NCBI RefSeq assembly: GCF_014805625.2
Contig: NW_023998517.1
Span: 573,548-637,547 of the forward strand
Length of the DNA: 64,000 nt
From: Glossina fuscipes
Lineage: Eukaryota; Arthropoda; Insecta; Diptera; Glossinidae
Direction: 5' to 3'
The position numbers were made by a program, and so were the translations under genes. Positions within the stretch are counted from its first letter, which is position 1, and each line of letters starts with the position of its first letter. Shown here in pieces: positions 59,301 through 64,000 of the stretch. A model generated the notes under the pieces. The model was given only the letters and a program-made list of their open reading frames with translations, ran no database searches and was not told the DNA's origin.

Positions 59301-61939
59301 ACAATCGTTTCTTCTTCTCTTTTTCTTCTTTTTTTTCTTCTCAAACTTAAGAACCCAAACAAAAGATTCACAAAGATGCATAAGCACAACCCCTGCTTTA
59401 GTACTTTAGAGAAAAATGTAAGAAAAAGCGAAAAAGAAAAAAAAAATGCTTAAACTTGTTCTAAAATGATCAACCACTATCCCTTTCAATAAAAATTTTA
59501 CAAAAAAAAAAAAAAAAATTGGATCGAATTCTTTTTTTTTTTTATTTTTTTTATTTTTATTTTTAATTTTTATTTTCTTTTTAAGACCATTGACATGAAT
59601 TAAGATTCTTTGTGACTCAATGTGCCTTAACTATAAATAGAAGTTGTCATATCGCGTTGCATCATTCAGTGTTTTGTGTTGATCACGTCCGGAGTCGTAG
59701 AGCCATTAAGCTCATCGTTTTGTTTTGAAAGTAAAACATAGAGTAACGTTGATTGTGTCCATCAGCTTCTTAAAGCCTTCTGCTAAACGTTATAATGGAT
59801 TACAAATATTGTTAGCTGCCCGAAGAAGGTACAAACCTATGACTAAAGTGTAAAAGATCTTGCAAAGAATTCCTGTTAAAGTGTTAAGCAGTGCTAATGT
59901 GTGTTAAGTGCTTTTCTTTAATTCTCCAAAATATAAATAATATTTTATCAGATTACTTAAAAGTCCAAACAGAACAACAGCTTACTATTTTCGATAATCT
60001 ATCCGTGAAATTTTACCCAAAAGCAAAGTACATTAGTAAGATTCTGAAAGTTTTTGAAAATGTGAACTCTCGTCTTAGCTCAGTTCTTCCGTCACTTAGG
60101 TCCGTTTATTGTAAGTTTATGCTAATTTTGAAAGCTGGAAGTTTTGAGATAAGAAACTGAAATTCGTGAAAATTGCTTTCCGCTTCAACTATGTCCATCC
60201 GTCCATCCGCGTTTCTGTCCATTAATGCATTGTCCGTTGTTGCAGCTCTTAAAGCTGAAAGACATAAAACAAGAAATGAAAACATGGCTATTCCAAGTCC
60301 GTCCATCTTTTCTTTTATCACTAGAACTCTCACTGGAATAAGTCGAACCATATGACTTAAACTTAGTATATTTGGTTTTATTCTCTTCTTTTGGTTTGGT
60401 GTCTCTTCAGCATAACTAAGAAAGTGGACGAGACTGCACCAACAAAATGCTACAAAATTAAACAAATTCTAAAAAAGACGAAGCTTGTAGTGTAGAATTT
60501 TCGGAAAATAAGAAAACTTTGCTACATGCTAGAGTCGTTTGAGGAATCGATATGCAAATCCTCGTAACACACTTTTTTAAAATTTCAATTCAATTCATTC
60601 TGCGTGATTTTTCGGGATCAGTGATCTTCTTGGTATGAACAGAGCTCCCTAGAAGGCCCTTCCCTTTACGGCAAAAGGCAAAACTGCCTTTTGATCCTTC
60701 TTTAGCCTCTCTTCTTCGTCTTGCAAATATCGAAAAAGCTGAAATTCATTGAGTCTTCCTCGAGCTTAATCCTTTTTAAAGATCTCTTTCGGAAAATTGA
60801 TCCATTAACCTTATTTCCAGCGTCCAGTTTAATGCAACTAACGCACACTGCAATATTTATACCATTTATAGAAAACCTTTACCATCTTACGTTAAATTTC
60901 AATTAATTGCAGCTCACAAAGTTCATATATTGCGAAGATTAAGGAAGATATCAACGGTGGAAATACTTTTCGAAGCAAAGCCTTGGACTCTGCAGAAGTG
61001 GAGAAAAATTCACGTTATTCAATACTAAGCACTGGATCAACCCAACGATGCTGGGATACTTCAAACGGTGTTTCGAACTTTAAACAAAATTTTTATTTGT
61101 TACTAGTTTAGATTAAATAAATAAAAATTACAATAGGTGAAAAAAAAGTTTGCTGGCCCAGCAGCAAAGTGTTGTGTGTTTCAAAATCATTTCAATTTTT
61201 CAAGAAAATTTCATTTTAAGCTGAGAGTCTTTGAAACTTATGTGAGGCACGTATTACGTGATTTCGATCAATAACAGAATCGACTGACTTAGTCAAGTTG
61301 TCGTCGCCGTTGTCCATCTATTGAATTTACAATATCCCGTCAGCCAGTCATAGAATACATTCTTCTCTTTTCACTTCAATCCTCAATAAAATTGTTCGAT
61401 AAATATTTAGCGTTTTTGTGTAGGAGACTTCCTGTTACACTTTCCCGAGAATTTTATACTAACACATTCACATCACTTCTCGGTGTGTAACGTTTACCTC
61501 ATGTTTTCAATAAGTTTTCCTGCAATTAACATATAGCGGCAGAAGTGTGCGGGAAAAGCTCTCTTATAGATCGGACTCTCATGCTCACTTGACAATCGAA
61601 TTATGTTGAGCCGTCTTCATAAGCTTCTGAACTCGTTTATCATACAAGGATCTTATGTTTTCGATTGATTAATTGACTTTAGTGAAATCGCATTCACTTG
61701 AAGTAGACAGTCTTGAAGGTTTATATGGCACTTAGTCACCTATTTTTTTTACTAAATGGAATCTCTAGATAGTCACTAGGAAATGAAAAGAAATCTCTTA
61801 TCTTTTTTGGGTAATATTTATAACTTATGCCACTTGTGTTACAGGCTAAGGTACAGACTAAGTTTATGGGGACATTTATGTAACACGAAGATACACCCAC
61901 CTATTCCTTTTATTATAGCGTTTCGGATAGTAATTCTAA

Positions 61940-62115
61940 GCTTGTCTGTCTTCTGTCCGTCCATCCGATGTCTGCCCATGCATCTTTGTGTTATATCTAT
62001 AGGTCGAAATTTTTCATATAGTTAAAGAAATTTGTAACACAGCTGTGTTTTGACCCAAGGAGGAACGCTATCAACAATTGTTCGGATCAGCTCTGTTTTT
62101 CGTCCACTCCCCGGA
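61940..62115 (+). repeat. dispersed repeat family A, fragment
   Basis: CTGTCTTCTGTCCGTCCATC, GTGTTTTGACCCAAGGAGGA, ACGCTATCAACAATTGTTCG and GATCAGCTCTGTTTTTCG follow the family A core. Degraded. Confidence 0.55.
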
Positions 62116-63148
62116 TAAAAGTATTCTAATAATTTTCACCGTAGAGAAAACACCGCCGAATGACACCATTTCGAAGGATATTCGAAATTGATGTGAAAGT
62201 TAGGATCAGACGGGGTAAATTTTTTGAACCCCGTCCTATCATGTAAACGTTCCTATGGAAACTGAATGTTTATATGGTACGAAGATCTAATTTTCAACAT
62301 TTCCTGATGCAATTTCATGCATAATAATAATTTGATATAAACAATAATTTTAGCAATTTTGAATAACTCGGGTGTGTGCTTTGGTTCCCGTCTCATCTTA
62401 ATAAAAATCTGGATCACGTTAGTTGACGTTGTGGGAGTCCTCCAATATAAAAAGTATGCCTTTACGAAAGTGAATGAATGAATGAATGTATTACGCGAAG
62501 TGGTCTAATGTTCTTAATTCTTTTAATTTTATTTACAAAATCGAATGCTTACGTTTACATAGCATATTATGTTTAGAATGCTTTTATGTTATTCATGTTC
62601 CTTTAGCCCCATTTCATTCACTCAACTCATTTATGTAACTGAAATAACTTTAGATTAAACAAAGCTATATATCGCGTATTAGGCTCAACATTTGTAAAAG
62701 TTCGGTTGTGTTTTTGATTTCAAAAATTATTTATTATGCCACGCGAGAAACATGAAATTGATAAAAGGAGTGAAATAACGACCTGTAACAATATTTAAGT
62801 ACTTATTACAAAATAAATCTTATTAAAATTACTTCAAAAGAGAAATCGTAACAAACATTACCGGTTGGTTGTACCTGGCTTTTGTTAATTGTGACCTTGT
62901 AAAGATTACTTGCATATACTATCACCGCAGAGTATATATAAAATTGTATTTATACGATCTTGATGTTGATGAACTAATGAAACACAATATACGGTAAAAA
63001 TAAAAATAATTTTTTTTGTTTTTCTTTTTCTATAATCCATTGTTACAAGCATACATACATGTACATGCAATGTTTATAATGCTGCACTATAAAATCTACT
63101 CAGGCGCATACCAAAATGTTTTACTTCCAAATGAATAATTTATAGTTA

Positions 63149-63177
63149 TTGTTGTTGTTGTTGTTGTTGTTGTTGTT
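63149..63177. repeat. (TTG)n microsatellite
   Basis: About nine to ten uninterrupted TTG units. Confidence 0.9.
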
Positions 63178-63486
63178 CTCTTCTACGATTCAATTGGTCT
63201 TTTTATTATATTGTCTTAGCAGTTTTTGAAAAGTGTGATATTGACCATAAATTGAGTTAATTTCGTTTCATTTATTAGCGAGCCATTCAACTGAATTTCG
63301 TGAAATCATTTCTAAGGTTTTTTATACAAAAGTGTATCAAGTGATGGCGTACTTAACTAAAAACTGAACTTGTATTCATTCGAGTATTGTGATATGCACC
63401 ATGTGTACTATAATCATTCTTTAACAACTAATACGAAAGGACGGCGTAAAGTATTCAATAGATTGCTCACCTTCATGACAATAAGC

Positions 63487-64000
63487 GACTACCAAGTCAA
63501 GATCCGCATAATCAAAATCTTAAAGCGGTAAAGTTCACTGCGGTCGCAGCTATATTTTGTGCTTCATTCGGCACATATTCATTAAGCTGTGGCCACCTAT
63601 CCTTTTCCTTACCTTTTTTCCATTCTACGACTACCAAGTCAAGATCCGCATAATCAAAATCTTAATGCGGTAAAGTTCACTGCGGTCGTAGCTATATTTT
63701 GTGCTTCATTCGGCACATATTCATTAAGTTGTGGCCACCTTTCCTTTTCCTTATCTTTTTTCCATTCTACGACTACCAAGTCAAGGTCCGCATATTCAAA
63801 ACCTTAATGCGGTAAAGTTCACTGCGGTCGTAGCTATATTTTGTCCTTCATTCGGCACATATTCATTAAGCTGTGGCCACCTTTCCTTTTCCTTATCTTT
63901 TTTCCATTCTACGACTGCCAAGTCAAGATCCGCATAATCAAAATCTTAAAGCTGTAAAGTTCACTGCGGTCGTAGCTATATTTTGTGCTTCATTCGGCAC
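63487..64000. repeat. 142-bp tandem satellite, continues off right edge
   Basis: Units begin GACTACCAAGTCAAGATCCG at 63487, 63629, 63771 and 63913 (the last has GACTGCC), a constant period of 142 bp. At least 3.6 copies are present and the last is cut by the window end. Units differ by only a few substitutions (AAAGCGG/AATGCGG/AAAGCTG; TCGCAG/TCGTAG), implying recent amplification or homogenisation. The period is not a multiple of 3, so the similar ORFs over it are not a repetitive protein. Confidence 0.95.

Larger units (their letters stand above)
52846..64000. other. right flank, no confident gene
   Basis: No host gene is recognised; a search for proboscipedia features (YPWMK, homeodomain) found nothing. 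Contents noted separately: the RT remnant (53443-54010), two related segments near 54400 and 56930, an unexplained minus-strand open segment (57160-57560), microsatellites, a family A fragment near 61940, and the 142-bp satellite from 63487. Confidence 0.55.

Noticed and set aside
63589..63937. Two near-identical small ORFs
   Set aside because: They are readings of the 142-bp satellite, whose period is not divisible by three, so no stable protein frame exists.
1..64000. CRISPR arrays, operons or bacterial-type systems
   Set aside because: The DNA is clearly eukaryotic (split genes, SINEs, Hox gene). The only regular repeats are satellites and microsatellites without spacers.

Overview
This is AT-rich, intron- and repeat-laden nuclear DNA from a higher fly (Diptera, Schizophora). 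The left anchor is the first coding exon of the Hox gene labial on the minus strand (20940..19779). It is recognised by its N-terminus (MMDVSSMYGN), its long histidine run, and the TYKWMQLKRNVPKPQ segment that ends at a GTAAGT donor. To its right lie four RR-2 (Rebers-Riddiford) cuticle protein genes. In Drosophila the Ccp84A/Edg84A cuticle genes sit between labial and proboscipedia in the Antennapedia complex, so the window most likely covers that interval. The fly is not Drosophila: the labial protein is diverged, the spacing is very loose and the repeats differ. I cannot name the genus.

Layout. 1-19.8 kb is labial intron 1, which runs off the left edge; no homeobox exon is visible. It holds dispersed-repeat copies, one complete SINE, one partial SINE and a roughly 30-bp minisatellite. 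19.8-20.9 kb is labial exon 1, with a CT/GA (GAGA-type) tract about 0.5 kb upstream. 21-34 kb is a gene-free interval with two decayed transposons on the minus strand: a non-LTR retrotransposon 3' end at 25.4-25.8 kb and a piggyBac-like transposase at 28.4-29.5 kb. 34.3-40.4 kb has two plus-strand cuticle genes, separated by a pogo/Tigger-type MITE, nested SINEs and dispersed repeats. 40.4-49 kb is gene-poor, with a second RNase H remnant and two weak ORF candidates. 49-52.9 kb has two minus-strand cuticle genes. 53-64 kb has no confident gene. It holds a decayed non-LTR reverse transcriptase, one unexplained 130-codon open segment ending at a splice-donor-like site, many microsatellites, and a 142-bp tandem satellite that runs off the right edge.

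Biology. All four cuticle genes share one architecture: a 4-codon first exon, a short intron, a signal peptide, one RR-2 chitin-binding domain and a low-complexity Ala/Pro/Val/His/Tyr tail. The encoded proteins would be secreted by epidermis and bind chitin in stiff cuticle. labial would be a nuclear homeodomain regulator of head and midgut identity. Nothing suggests functional coupling beyond ancestral linkage. I found no undescribed multi-gene system. The most informative non-genic items are the buried transposase and RT remnants, the SINE family with clear target-site duplications and a neighbouring empty-site paralogue, the MITE and the edge satellite.
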